A stretch of DNA of 64,000 nt from Saprospiraceae bacterium. GTDB lineage: Bacteria; Bacteroidota; Bacteroidia; Chitinophagales; Saprospiraceae. The stretch spans positions 1,584,001 through 1,648,000 of the forward strand of contig JADJLQ010000001.1 of NCBI GenBank assembly GCA_016709995.1, in the 5' to 3' direction. A program made the translations under genes and the position numbers. Position 1 is the first letter of the stretch; the number at the start of each line of letters is the position of its first letter. Shown here piece by piece: positions 1 through 9,297 of the stretch. The notes beneath the pieces were generated by a model, which saw nothing but the letters and a program-made list of their open reading frames with translations, did not search any database and was not told the DNA's origin.

Positions 1-1
1 T

Positions 2-2365
2 TTGAGAAATGCTATTTACACCCTTCAGGCTTCTTATGAAAAAGGCAGAAGCAATAGCGAAGACTATGTCCACAAGGACAGATTATTCGATTATGGCTAT
101 GTCGGAAATTTTGACATTTCCTGGATCCCGGTCGAGGGAGAATCTACGTATTCCCGAGGGCCCATACCTGGTGTAGCCCATGCAGGCTATCTTCAACAGC
201 TCAATGGGTATACCCCTGGAACGATCAATCCTGTCCTCGCAAACTACAATAATGGCCTCGATGGAAATACCCTGCTTGATTATTACGCTTATAATGGATC
301 ACTCTCCAGTAACTATAATTCAGCCTGGAGATTACATAGCAATGTCGGCTCCGTGTACAATTCATATGCCAAAGGCGAAAGCGACATCATGACTTTTAAC
401 GGCGAAGGAAGTTTTGACCTTTTCCCTGGGGGATCTGACAAAGGCAGACACAATATTCAGGTAGGCTTTATTTATGAAAAAAGAGAAAACCGGTCATGGG
501 GTATCAATCCAAACGGACTTTGGACTATTGCCAGGCTCCAAGCCAACAATCATATCAAAGGAGTAGATACCACTCAAATCATTGGGTCATTTCCGGGAGT
601 AGTGACTCCATTTACTTACGAACAGTTTAAAACCTTGATCGAAGAGGATAAAGATCTTTTGTTTTATAAACGAATCCGGGAACTGACAGGACAATCCCTC
701 AACGACTATGTCAATGTGGATGGTTTGCAACCAGCTGATCTGAGGCTGGACATGTTTTCAGCCAGTGAACTGACCGATCAGGGTATTCTGGATTATTATG
801 GATATGATTACCTGGGAAATAAATTGAGTACCAAAGCCAAGTTTGAAGATTTTTTCACTTCGGTAGATGCAGAAGGTCGCAGGACTTTTGTAGTGGCCCC
901 CAACCGACCGACTTATGCAGCAGCTTATATCCAGGACAAGTTTAATTATAAAGACCTGATCCTTCGGTTGGGAGTGCGGATAGATCGGTATGATGCCAAT
1001 ACCAAAGTCTTGAAAGACCCTTTTTCTCTCTATGAAATCACCCAGGCCAAAGATTTTTTTGCTACGACAGGCGATCCTAAACCCGATGCAGTGGGTGATG
1101 ACTATTTGGTATATGTCACGGGAAAAAACTCCAACAATGTCAAAGCTTATCGAAAAGGAGAGCAATGGTACTTTCCAAATGGGACTCCCGCCAATGATGG
1201 TTCTGTGCTTTTCGGCGGAGAAATAGTGACTCCAAAACTCAAAGATCCCAATTCTAATATTCGGCTCAAATCCTTTGATCCCTCACAATCATTTACAGAT
1301 TATGTGCCTCAGATCAATGTGATGCCCCGACTGGCATTTTCATTTCCGATCTCGGATGATGCCAATTTTTATGCTCATTACGACATCCTGGTACAGCGAC
1401 CACCATCCAATACCATAGCTACTGCCCTGGATTATTATTATTTTGAAGATCCATCCAGGACACCATCTAACAATCCCAATCTCAAACCAGAGCAAACCAT
1501 TGACTACGAAGTAGGATTTCAACAAAAGCTTACCAATTCCTCGGCGCTGAAGATGTCAGCCTATTATAAAGAGATGCGTGACATGATTCAGAGCAGAAAC
1601 TACCTGTACGTTCCTTCTCCAGTCAATAGTTATACTGGATTCGGCAATCTGGATTTTGGCACCGTCAAGGGGTTTAGCTTTCAGTATGATCTTCGTCGTA
1701 CCAATAATATTGAGTTGCAAGCCAACTACACCTTACAGTTTGCGGATGGTACCGGGTCCAGCTCGACTTCACAGAGAGGGCTCAATACCAGGGGTAATAT
1801 CCGTAGCCTTTTTCCATTGAACTTCGACGAGAGACATCGGCTGGTGACTGTATTGGATTACAGATATGCATCCGGACGGGCATATTCTGGGCCCCGGATC
1901 AATGGTCTGGATATATTGGCCAATGCGGGCATCAACATTCAAGCCAATGCTGTTAGTGGCAGACCTTATACTAAATTGCAACGAGCGCAACCGCTGGGAG
2001 GCACTGGATTTGCAGGCGCATTGAACGGATCAAGACTTCCCTGGTCCTTTAGCCTGGATCTGAGAGCAGATAAAAGCTTTTTGGTTGGAGGAGCAAATTC
2101 AAAATTCCCCATGCAACTCAATATATACTTCAGGGTGCAAAATGTCCTTAACCAAAAAAGCGTATTTGGGGTGTATCCAGTGAGTGGATCCCCGGAGGAT
2201 GATGGTTACTTGACTTCCACAGATGGAAAATCTGCTTTAAATACAGTCCTCAATTCGGGACGAGATGTCAATGCTTACCTTGCCTCATACCAATGGGCTG
2301 AACTTAATCCCGGATTTTATTCTTTGCCCAGAAGAATTTTCCTGGGAGCAATTGTAGAATTTTAA
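2..2365 (+). CDS. TonB-dependent receptor, 5'-truncated by window edge
   Basis: Outer-membrane beta-barrel importer; only the C-terminal ~787 residues are in the window, so the signal peptide, any carboxypeptidase-like N-terminal domain and most of the plug lie upstream. What is visible is barrel: alternating aromatic strands, long extracellular loops, a segment NPNLKPEQTIDYEVGF near residue 495 (the usual Bacteroidota 'NPxLKPE' barrel motif) and a C-terminal strand ending in Phe (GAIVEF), as expected for BAM-assembled barrels. The in-frame TTG at base 2 is not a real start. The stop lies 12 bases before the next gene, which encodes a large secreted protein, followed by a PorV/PorQ protein, so the three probably form one operon. 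The substrate cannot be told from the sequence. Confidence 0.9.
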   Translation: MRNAIYTLQASYEKGRSNSEDYVHKDRLFDYGYVGNFDISWIPVEGESTYSRGPIPGVAHAGYLQQLNGYTPGTINPVLANYNNGLDGNTLLDYYAYNGSLSSNYNSAWRLHSNVGSVYNSYAKGESDIMTFNGEGSFDLFPGGSDKGRHNIQVGFIYEKRENRSWGINPNGLWTIARLQANNHIKGVDTTQIIGSFPGVVTPFTYEQFKTLIEEDKDLLFYKRIRELTGQSLNDYVNVDGLQPADLRLDMFSASELTDQGILDYYGYDYLGNKLSTKAKFEDFFTSVDAEGRRTFVVAPNRPTYAAAYIQDKFNYKDLILRLGVRIDRYDANTKVLKDPFSLYEITQAKDFFATTGDPKPDAVGDDYLVYVTGKNSNNVKAYRKGEQWYFPNGTPANDGSVLFGGEIVTPKLKDPNSNIRLKSFDPSQSFTDYVPQINVMPRLAFSFPISDDANFYAHYDILVQRPPSNTIATALDYYYFEDPSRTPSNNPNLKPEQTIDYEVGFQQKLTNSSALKMSAYYKEMRDMIQSRNYLYVPSPVNSYTGFGNLDFGTVKGFSFQYDLRRTNNIELQANYTLQFADGTGSSSTSQRGLNTRGNIRSLFPLNFDERHRLVTVLDYRYASGRAYSGPRINGLDILANAGINIQANAVSGRPYTKLQRAQPLGGTGFAGALNGSRLPWSFSLDLRADKSFLVGGANSKFPMQLNIYFRVQNVLNQKSVFGVYPVSGSPEDDGYLTSTDGKSALNTVLNSGRDVNAYLASYQWAELNPGFYSLPRRIFLGAIVEF

Positions 2366-2377
2366 ACTAAATTGAAA

Positions 2378-5300
2378 ATGGTAAAAAGTCATATAATCCT
2401 ATTTATTTCATTCTCATTTGCAGTCTTGGGTCAGCTCAATGCCTATCCCAACTACCCTATCAAACCAAGTAAAATCAACGAATTAAAACAACGACTTTCT
2501 GCCAGGGCTGATTGTGCTCCTTCTACATCTTCTATTGATATGTCTATTAATAATGTGCGTGCACGCTTGTTAGGTGGTGGGGATGTATGGTGGGACCTTC
2601 AGAATGGTAAATATATAGTACCCAAAGTCACACCGGGGTCAGGAGTACCTGAAGTCTCAGCTATATTTGCCGGAGCAGTTTGGCTCGGTGGCTACGATCC
2701 GGTTGGAAATCTAAAATTGGCCGCACAGACCTATAGAACAGGAAACAGAAATGATTTTTGGCCAGGCCCGCTCGATCCGAATAAAGGAACTATAGGCATA
2801 GATACTTGTGCTAAATGGGATCGCCATTTCCAGGTATTGGGAGAAAATATCTCTATTCATATAAAAGCGTTTAATGAAGCCGTAGCAAGTGGCAATGCCC
2901 TTGACTGTAAAAAAATACCTGAAGATATTTTAGGATGGCCCGCCAGAGGTAATCCTTACTTCAAAAATATACACGGATTTGACCTTCCCAACACTTCCCA
3001 GGGGCTGGCAGGTTTCTATGACCAGGATGGAGACGGGCTGTACAATCCATGTAATGGTGACTACCCTATCATAGAGATCAGAGGATGTAACGCCCCTCAA
3101 TATCCTGATGAAATGACCTTCTGGATATACAATGATGCTGGAGGTATTCATACCCAGACCCAGGGCAAACCAATCCAGATGGAGATCCAGGTACAAGCTT
3201 TTGCTTATGCTACTAATGATGAGATCAATAATATGACCTTTCAGCGGTACAAACTTATCAATCGTGCTACTCAAAGTATTGACAGCACCTTCTTCGCGAT
3301 GTATGTAGACCCGGATTTAGGTTGCCACACCGATGATTACATTGGTTGTGATGTAAGCAGATCATTGGCCTACGTATATAATGAAGATGCTACCGATGGA
3401 GAAACCGGATGTTCCTGCCCAGGTGGTATCAACACCTATTGTAATAATATTCCTATCCTGGGAGTCGACTATTTTCGTGGCCCTCTGGATGAGAAGGGGA
3501 AGGAAATCGGGATGTCTTCTTTTACCTATTATAATAATGCAGCTATAGGTAACTGGCCTAATGCCATGACAGACCCTGACAATGCCCAGGAGTATTATAA
3601 TTATATGTCGGGTTCCTGGAAAGACGGCACTCCATTTTCTTTCGGTGGTACTGCTTATCAGATAGGTGCAGCCCGCAACGATTTTGCTTTTACAGACGCT
3701 CCGAATGTCAACAGCGGGTGGTCAATGTGTACCGCCAACCTGGATTTTGGAGACAGGCGGACTATCCAGGCTTCAGGCCCTTTTAGACTGGATCCTGGCG
3801 CTGTCAATGAGCTCATCATCGGGGTGGTATGGGTACCTGATGTGGATTACCCTTGTCCCAGTATAGATCGCCTCACTTCAGCAGACGATCTGGCTCAGGC
3901 ATTGTTTGACAATTGTTTTGATATCACAGATGGCCCTGATGCTCCTGATATGGATTTCATCGAGTTAGATCAGGAATTGATCGTACTCCTGACCAATGAT
4001 GAGATTAAATCCAATAATGCCCGCGAAGCATATCAGGAGGTCGACCTGCTTGCGCCAAAAGGAATTACTGATAGTTTGTACCGATTCGAAGGCTATAAAA
4101 TATTTCAATTAAAAAGTGCTGATGTTGGGATCTCTGATATCGAGGATGTCAACAAAGCGCGGCTGATCTACCAGGTTGATGTAAAAAATGGTGTGAGTAA
4201 TATTTATAACTGGAAGTCCGTCCCCGATCCCAATTCTACCCAACCCATATGGATTCCCGAAATCAAAGTTGAAGGCCAGGATATTGGTATCAGGCATAGT
4301 TTTCAAATTAAAGAAGACCAGTTCGCGACCAATGACAGAACTTTGGTCAATCATAAAAAATACTATTTTACAGCTATTGCATATGCCTACAATAGCTTCC
4401 TGCCATTCAATGCCCGCGATGTGATTGGCCAGCGTACTCCATATCTGGAAGGGCGAAGAAATATCCGAACATATGTCCCTACGCCCCGACCCATAGTCAA
4501 TACAAGCCTTCAATCCACTTATGGCAATGGAGCAGAGATCACCCGGCTGGATGGTATAGGAGCCGGAGGCAATTTTTTAGATATGTCCGACGAGACAAAA
4601 AAGGCTATTGCGGAAAACAAATTTGACGGTAAAATAAAATATAAACCCGGCAGAGGACCTATTCAAGTCAAAGTGTATAATCCATTGGATATCAAGGACG
4701 GAGAGTTCATACTTACTTTTACTGATTTAAATCCAAGTAATAATCAATTAGACCCGCCGGTCAGATGGAGATTAGTGAATACTCAGGATCCAAACAGCCC
4801 CATTTTGTCTGAGACTAGCCTGGACAAACTTAATGAGCAGTTAGTCGCTAAATATGGCTTTTCAGTGACCCTGGGTCAGACGCTGGATGCAGGTGATACA
4901 CCTCAAGGGAGCAACGGTGCAATAGGTTCTGAAATCGTATACAAAGATGCTAGCAAACCTAAGTGGTTTACAATAATCCCTAATGGAAATACCCCACTCA
5001 ATTACATCAAAACCGGAAAAAATGGTATTGATTTTCTTTTGGATCAAAAATCTGCTTTATCCACAATGGGAGGAGGAACTTCCTTCGTGCCATTCTATTT
5101 GACTGATTTTAGGGTAAGTGATGCAGCTAATCCTTACATATCTCCTTCCTGGATGGACCTTGGGGATGGTTTCAGAATTATGAGAGAAAATGTAGGATTT
5201 AAATTACAAAACCTCAACAATGTGGATATTGTGTTGACGCCTGATAAGACACTCTGGAGCCGCTGTGTGGTCGTCGAGACAGCATCTCCATATTATTTTA

Positions 5301-6334
5301 ATACTACCGTAGGACTTGGTATCAATACTTTGTTTGACACCAAAAATATGGATTTACGAAAAAGTCCATCTGTGGGTAAAGAAGACGCTAACGGGGACGG
5401 CATCGCTGATCCTGACAATGATGGTGTAGGTATGTCCTGGTTTCCAGGGTATGCCATAGATGTAGAGACCGGCAAAAGGCTTAACATCTTTTTTGGTGAA
5501 AACACTGTATTTGATGGAAGACTATTTCTCCAGGGTTTTGATGATCAAAAAGCTACTGGCGGCGATATGATGTGGAACCCCACTTCTCAAGCCATCCTGC
5601 AAACAGGAGGCGCTCCTACCCTATTTAATTACCTTTTAGGCGGACAACATTTTATCTACGTGACATCCCAGGAGTATGATCAGTGCAAAGATTTACGTAC
5701 CAGGTTGACTTCGGGAGGAAGTATTCTTAAGAAAATACCAGGTCTACGGGATGTGTCCTGGACGGGTGTACCGATGGTCACTCAGGGACAAAAATTACTG
5801 CCATACAAAGATGGTCTCATACCTAATGAGGTGACTATCAAAATGCGGGTAGATAACCCCTACAATGTTTCTGTTGGTACTAATTCTGCCAAAGGGTACC
5901 CTTCATATATGTTCAATTTTAGTGGTCAGGAAAGTCAAGCGCTGAATGGAGCCGAGATCCCGGCCGCTTTGAAAAGAATCAATATGGTACCCAATCCATA
6001 TTATGCCTATTCAGCTTACGAAACCACACAGTTTTCCAATATTGTCAAGATCACCAACCTGCCTGCTAAATGCAATGTGACCATTTATTCTCTGGACGGC
6101 AGGTTTATCAGGCAATATAAAAGGGATGAAAAAGATATTCCTATCAAAGACAGAAACAATCCCGCAGTACTCAACACACGATATGCGCCTGATCTTGAAT
6201 GGGATATGAAAAACGCAAAAGGAATACCTATAGCAAGTGGAGTTTACCTGGTACATATAGCTGCGGAAGGTATCGGAGAGACTACGATTAAATGGTTTAA
6301 TGTCAATCGAAAGTTTGACCCGACTGGTTTATAA
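2378..6334 (+). CDS. Large secreted protein with C-terminal T9SS-like sorting/FlgD-like domain
   Basis: 1319-residue exported protein of unknown function. The start is taken at ATG 2378 (an in-frame TTG lies two codons earlier), which gives a classical signal peptide of about 23 residues ending LNA. The N-terminal region has the pattern GGGDVWWDLQNGKY...FAGAVWLGGYD...NDFWPGPLD, which I recognise as recurring in large Bacteroidota surface proteins. Acidic, Ca-binding-like DxDxDG stretches occur (YDQDGDGLYNP near residue 215, DANGDGIADPDNDG near 1005). The last ~110 residues (VPNPYYAYSAY...ITNLPAKCNVTIYSLDGR...ASGVYLVHI) resemble the FlgD-Ig/type A sorting fold. This suggests outer-membrane translocation by T9SS, although the C-terminus carries an unusual extra tail (RKFDPTGL). 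It sits between a TonB receptor and a PorV/PorQ protein. Confidence 0.8.
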   Translation: MVKSHIILFISFSFAVLGQLNAYPNYPIKPSKINELKQRLSARADCAPSTSSIDMSINNVRARLLGGGDVWWDLQNGKYIVPKVTPGSGVPEVSAIFAGAVWLGGYDPVGNLKLAAQTYRTGNRNDFWPGPLDPNKGTIGIDTCAKWDRHFQVLGENISIHIKAFNEAVASGNALDCKKIPEDILGWPARGNPYFKNIHGFDLPNTSQGLAGFYDQDGDGLYNPCNGDYPIIEIRGCNAPQYPDEMTFWIYNDAGGIHTQTQGKPIQMEIQVQAFAYATNDEINNMTFQRYKLINRATQSIDSTFFAMYVDPDLGCHTDDYIGCDVSRSLAYVYNEDATDGETGCSCPGGINTYCNNIPILGVDYFRGPLDEKGKEIGMSSFTYYNNAAIGNWPNAMTDPDNAQEYYNYMSGSWKDGTPFSFGGTAYQIGAARNDFAFTDAPNVNSGWSMCTANLDFGDRRTIQASGPFRLDPGAVNELIIGVVWVPDVDYPCPSIDRLTSADDLAQALFDNCFDITDGPDAPDMDFIELDQELIVLLTNDEIKSNNAREAYQEVDLLAPKGITDSLYRFEGYKIFQLKSADVGISDIEDVNKARLIYQVDVKNGVSNIYNWKSVPDPNSTQPIWIPEIKVEGQDIGIRHSFQIKEDQFATNDRTLVNHKKYYFTAIAYAYNSFLPFNARDVIGQRTPYLEGRRNIRTYVPTPRPIVNTSLQSTYGNGAEITRLDGIGAGGNFLDMSDETKKAIAENKFDGKIKYKPGRGPIQVKVYNPLDIKDGEFILTFTDLNPSNNQLDPPVRWRLVNTQDPNSPILSETSLDKLNEQLVAKYGFSVTLGQTLDAGDTPQGSNGAIGSEIVYKDASKPKWFTIIPNGNTPLNYIKTGKNGIDFLLDQKSALSTMGGGTSFVPFYLTDFRVSDAANPYISPSWMDLGDGFRIMRENVGFKLQNLNNVDIVLTPDKTLWSRCVVVETASPYYFNTTVGLGINTLFDTKNMDLRKSPSVGKEDANGDGIADPDNDGVGMSWFPGYAIDVETGKRLNIFFGENTVFDGRLFLQGFDDQKATGGDMMWNPTSQAILQTGGAPTLFNYLLGGQHFIYVTSQEYDQCKDLRTRLTSGGSILKKIPGLRDVSWTGVPMVTQGQKLLPYKDGLIPNEVTIKMRVDNPYNVSVGTNSAKGYPSYMFNFSGQESQALNGAEIPAALKRINMVPNPYYAYSAYETTQFSNIVKITNLPAKCNVTIYSLDGRFIRQYKRDEKDIPIKDRNNPAVLNTRYAPDLEWDMKNAKGIPIASGVYLVHIAAEGIGETTIKWFNVNRKFDPTGL

Positions 6335-6342
6335 ATTGTGAC

Positions 6343-7395
6343 ATGATGAGAAGAAATTGTTTTTACTTCATAGCCGGTCTGACCATAGTCATGTGTCAGC
6401 AAATAAATGCAGGTAACCCAGATCGCCAGGGTGAGGCTGGTGCCTATGAATTGACAATCAATCCATGGGCTCGTGCTGCTGGCTTGCATGGCATGACGAC
6501 CTCGATGGTATGGGGTGTAGAATCGCTTTGGCTCAATCCTGCAGGACTAGCCAGAATTAACAAAACCGAGCTTTTAATGGGCCATACCCAATATCTTAGA
6601 GGATCTGGTATATCAATTAATGCCCTGGGATTTGCACAGAAGATGGGTACGAGTGGCGCTTTTGGATTTACGCTGGTTGCCATGGATCTAGGGGATATTA
6701 ATGTCACTACGACACAATTGCCTGAAGGGACCGGAGCTACCTATTCTCCTACCTTTCTCAACCTGGGACTTAGTTATGCTTACACTTTTGAAAACAAGGT
6801 TTCTGTAGGTATCCTGGTGCGCGGCATATCTGAGTCGACCTCAGATTTAAGCGCATTTGGATTTGCTTTTGACGCGGGGGTCCAATATGTGAATGGTCCT
6901 GAAGACAATTTTAAATTTGGAATCTCCCTTCGCAATGTAGGTTCGCCGATGCGATTTAATGGCGAAGGCCTATCATTTCAAGGCAACAGTCCGGAAGGAG
7001 ATGTACCCTATAATCTGACTTTTGACCAACGGTCTGCCGGATTTGAGTTACCCTCTTTGTTAAATATAGGTACCTCTTATGACCTAAATTTTGACAAAAG
7101 AAATCGATTATCGATTGTGGCGAATTTTACCGCAAATTCCTTTTCCAGTGACGAAATAGGTGGAGGCCTTGAATATGGATTCAATAAAGTGTTTTACCTG
7201 CGAGGGGGGTATAAACATCAACTTTCACAAGGTGGTGCCGATGAAAAAAATGTCTATACGGGTCTATCCGCTGGGTTTGGCATCGAAGCTCCCTTCAAAA
7301 AAGACAGCAAACAGCGATTAGGTATTGACTATGGCTATCGGGCAAGCAATCCCTGGAGTGGTAGTCACAGTCTATCTTTAAAACTCGCTTTATAA
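6343..7395 (+). CDS. PorV/PorQ family outer-membrane protein
   Basis: 350 residues with a signal peptide (cleavage near INAGNP) and a FadL-like 14-strand barrel pattern. The N-terminal block is typical of the PorV/PorQ (UPF0164) family: NPWARAAGLHGMTTSMVWGVESLWLNPAGLA. Family members either shuttle T9SS cargo from the translocon to the attachment machinery (PorV) or are paralogues of unknown role. This copy lies 8 bases downstream of a large secreted protein with a T9SS-like C-terminus, so it may be a dedicated partner for that protein rather than the general PorV (inference). Two ATGs (6343, 6346) are equally possible starts. The last strand ends LSLKLAL, without the usual terminal aromatic. 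Confidence 0.82.
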   Translation: MMRRNCFYFIAGLTIVMCQQINAGNPDRQGEAGAYELTINPWARAAGLHGMTTSMVWGVESLWLNPAGLARINKTELLMGHTQYLRGSGISINALGFAQKMGTSGAFGFTLVAMDLGDINVTTTQLPEGTGATYSPTFLNLGLSYAYTFENKVSVGILVRGISESTSDLSAFGFAFDAGVQYVNGPEDNFKFGISLRNVGSPMRFNGEGLSFQGNSPEGDVPYNLTFDQRSAGFELPSLLNIGTSYDLNFDKRNRLSIVANFTANSFSSDEIGGGLEYGFNKVFYLRGGYKHQLSQGGADEKNVYTGLSAGFGIEAPFKKDSKQRLGIDYGYRASNPWSGSHSLSLKLAL

Positions 7396-7410
7396 CAGCT
7401 TAAAGCTTAA

Positions 7411-7782
7411 TTATTCGAGTTTAAACTCAGGATTATAGATCAACCCTATTAAATTTCCCCAGGGATCAGACACTGTAGCCACCATCAATTCTCCTCCGAC
7501 ATTATTTGGAGCTTCGATTTCAGTAGCACCCAGGCCCAGAAGGCGATCAAACTCATTCTGAATCTGCTCTACACCCCAGTAAATCGTCGTGTTAGACCGG
7601 GATGCTTCATTGAATCCATTAGGATCCAGACCTAATTCATAACCGCCAATATTGAAACCAACATAAAAAGGTTCATCAAAATAAGGCTCCGCTTGGAAAG
7701 CCTCAGTATACCATGCTTTGGCTGCGTGCAGATTCGCTACTTTAATGATACAGGTTCTTAATCCTAAAACAGTTGATTTCAT
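7411..7782 (-). CDS. VOC-family (glyoxalase/bleomycin resistance-like) protein
   Basis: About 123 residues from the ATG at 7782, where homology begins (MKSTVLGLRTCIIKV). Longer in-frame extensions upstream do not look like family sequence. The beta-alpha-beta-beta-beta vicinal-oxygen-chelate repeat is visible: DLHAAKAWYTEAF-type helix, then YVGFNIGGYELGLDP, and a C-terminal half ending VSDPWGNLIGLIYNP, a hallmark of the family. Members bind metal and act on diverse small molecules, so no substrate can be assigned. The gene converges with the PorV/PorQ gene with only 15 bases between stops, and diverges from the DUF58 gene. Confidence 0.82.
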   Translation of the reverse strand: MKSTVLGLRTCIIKVANLHAAKAWYTEAFQAEPYFDEPFYVGFNIGGYELGLDPNGFNEASRSNTTIYWGVEQIQNEFDRLLGLGATEIEAPNNVGGELMVATVSDPWGNLIGLIYNPEFKLE

Positions 7783-7878
7783 AGTATAAAAATAGTGAAC
7801 CGAATGGATAATTCTTAAAAAGTGCTTCTGACACCTGATCTGATGAATTGTCTTCCCCACCACAACAATACAAATCCA

Positions 7879-7886
7879 TATCTTTG
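7879..7886 (+). promoter_or_regulatory. Bacteroidota-type -7 box (TATCTTTG) for the DUF58 gene
   Basis: Exact match to the TAnnTTTG -7 consensus, 7 bases before the ATG of the DUF58 gene. No good TTG -33 element is seen at 17-23 bases upstream, so support is moderate. If real, the leader would be only a few bases long. Confidence 0.4.
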
Positions 7887-7893
7887 AAGGTAC

Positions 7894-8826
7894 ATGGTAT
7901 CATTAGAACAACCCGGACTCAGGGAAATAAGCAAATTAGAATTATTGGCTAATCAGGTGGTGGAAGGATTTATCGTAGGTCTGCACCAAAGTCCATTTCA
8001 TGGTTTTTCAGTGGAGTTTGCAGAGCACAGGATCTACAATCAAGGAGAAAGCACCCGCAATATTGACTGGAAAGTATATGCCCGCACTGATCGAATGTAC
8101 TCCAAGCGTTTTGAGGAAGAGACCAATCTCCGATGCCAATTGGTGATCGATGCGAGCTCTTCGATGCAGTTTCCAATCAGTAGCCTCCATGATGCCAATG
8201 ATACTCAAAACAAATTTATTTTTTCGGCGTTGGGGGCTGCCTCTTTGATGAATATTTTTCGCAGACAACGTGATGCATTTGGACTCGACTTGTTTGATGA
8301 CACCTTAAAAATCCATACGGAAGCTAAATCGAGTACGGCCCATTACAAACTATTATTGAGTCATCTTGAAAAACAATTACAACAACCAGGCGAACTCCGT
8401 ACCACCAACGCAGCAGAAGTATTGCACGAAATTGCGGAAAGGATACACAAACGATCCCTGGTCATCATCTTTTCGGATATGATGGAAGACCCAACCCATC
8501 TGGATGAGATATTCGCTTCCTTGCAGCACCTTAAACATAATAAACATGAAGTGATATTATTCCACACAGTGGATCATAGTAAAGAGATCGAATTTCAATA
8601 CGAAAACCGGCCACACCTCTTTATAGATCTTGAGACGGGAGAAAAAATCAGGTTGCGGCCGAAAGAAGTAGAGAAAGAATACCGTCTTCAAATGTCTAAA
8701 GTGCAGGAACAAATCCGAATGAATTGTCTGCAATTTAAAATCGAACTCATCGAAGCGGATATCACTAAAGGGTACAAACCTATACTACAGGCATACCTGG
8801 CCAAACGAAACCGGATGGGAGTATAA
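7894..8826 (+). CDS. DUF58 domain protein with vWA-like MIDAS
   Basis: 310 residues, cytosolic, no signal peptide. The N-terminal part carries the DUF58 signature: FSVEFAEHRIYNQGESTRNIDWKVYARTDRMYSKRFEEE (residues ~42-79, abbreviated motif RxYxxGDxxRxIDWxxxAR). A von Willebrand A-like fold follows, with a MIDAS DASSS near residue 87. DUF58 proteins are usually encoded with a MoxR AAA+ ATPase and vWA membrane proteins of the aerotolerance (Bat) type, and may act with them as chaperone complexes. No MoxR gene is adjacent here, so the copy is separated from its usual partners. The gene stands alone between a divergent VOC gene and an S4-domain gene 40 bases downstream. Confidence 0.88.
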   Translation: MVSLEQPGLREISKLELLANQVVEGFIVGLHQSPFHGFSVEFAEHRIYNQGESTRNIDWKVYARTDRMYSKRFEEETNLRCQLVIDASSSMQFPISSLHDANDTQNKFIFSALGAASLMNIFRRQRDAFGLDLFDDTLKIHTEAKSSTAHYKLLLSHLEKQLQQPGELRTTNAAEVLHEIAERIHKRSLVIIFSDMMEDPTHLDEIFASLQHLKHNKHEVILFHTVDHSKEIEFQYENRPHLFIDLETGEKIRLRPKEVEKEYRLQMSKVQEQIRMNCLQFKIELIEADITKGYKPILQAYLAKRNRMGV

Positions 8827-8866
8827 CTCTCTCCATTAAATACAAATAAAATTATTCCAAATAATC

Positions 8867-9283
8867 ATGGATGGTGTAAGAGTGGACAAATGGCTTTGGA
8901 GCATCAGGTTATTCAAATCCCGTACCATCGCTACGGATGCCTGCAAAGCAGGAAAAGTCAAGTTAGCTGAATCCTATCTTAAACCTTCCCATGATATTAA
9001 AGTGGGTGACCTGTTGATTGTATTCAAAGAAGGATTCAGATTACAGATTAAAGTCAAAGACTTATTAGAAAAAAGAGTCAGCGCCACCCTGGCGAAAAAC
9101 TATTATGAAAATCTTACTCCTGAGGACGAACTCAATAAATACAAATCCTGGTTCGTTGGTAAAGGAGCAGCAGAAGTCAGAGATAAAGGCGTAGGCAGAC
9201 CTACCAAAAAAGAGCGTCGTGACATCGATGATTTTAAAGATCCTTCTGCAACAGATATGGAGGATTTTTGGCTCGAAGAATAA
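8867..9283 (+). CDS. S4-domain RNA-binding protein, Hsp15/HslR-like
   Basis: 138 residues. The S4 RNA-binding domain occupies residues ~3-65, with the family pattern VRVDKWLWSIRLFKSRTIA and KAGKVKL. The charged C-terminal tail (GVGRPTKKERRDIDDF) is typical of the HslR group. HslR proteins bind 50S subunits that carry stalled nascent chains and help to recycle them; this role is inferred from family membership. The stop is followed 14 bases later by the ATG of a small exported protein, so the two may be co-transcribed. Confidence 0.88.
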   Translation: MDGVRVDKWLWSIRLFKSRTIATDACKAGKVKLAESYLKPSHDIKVGDLLIVFKEGFRLQIKVKDLLEKRVSATLAKNYYENLTPEDELNKYKSWFVGKGAAEVRDKGVGRPTKKERRDIDDFKDPSATDMEDFWLEE

Positions 9284-9297
9284 ATGGTCGATCTATT

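Noticed and set aside
9268..9297. Earlier start for the exported protein at 9.3 kb
   Set aside because: Overlaps the S4-domain gene and puts ten charged residues before the signal peptide; ATG 9298 is more natural.
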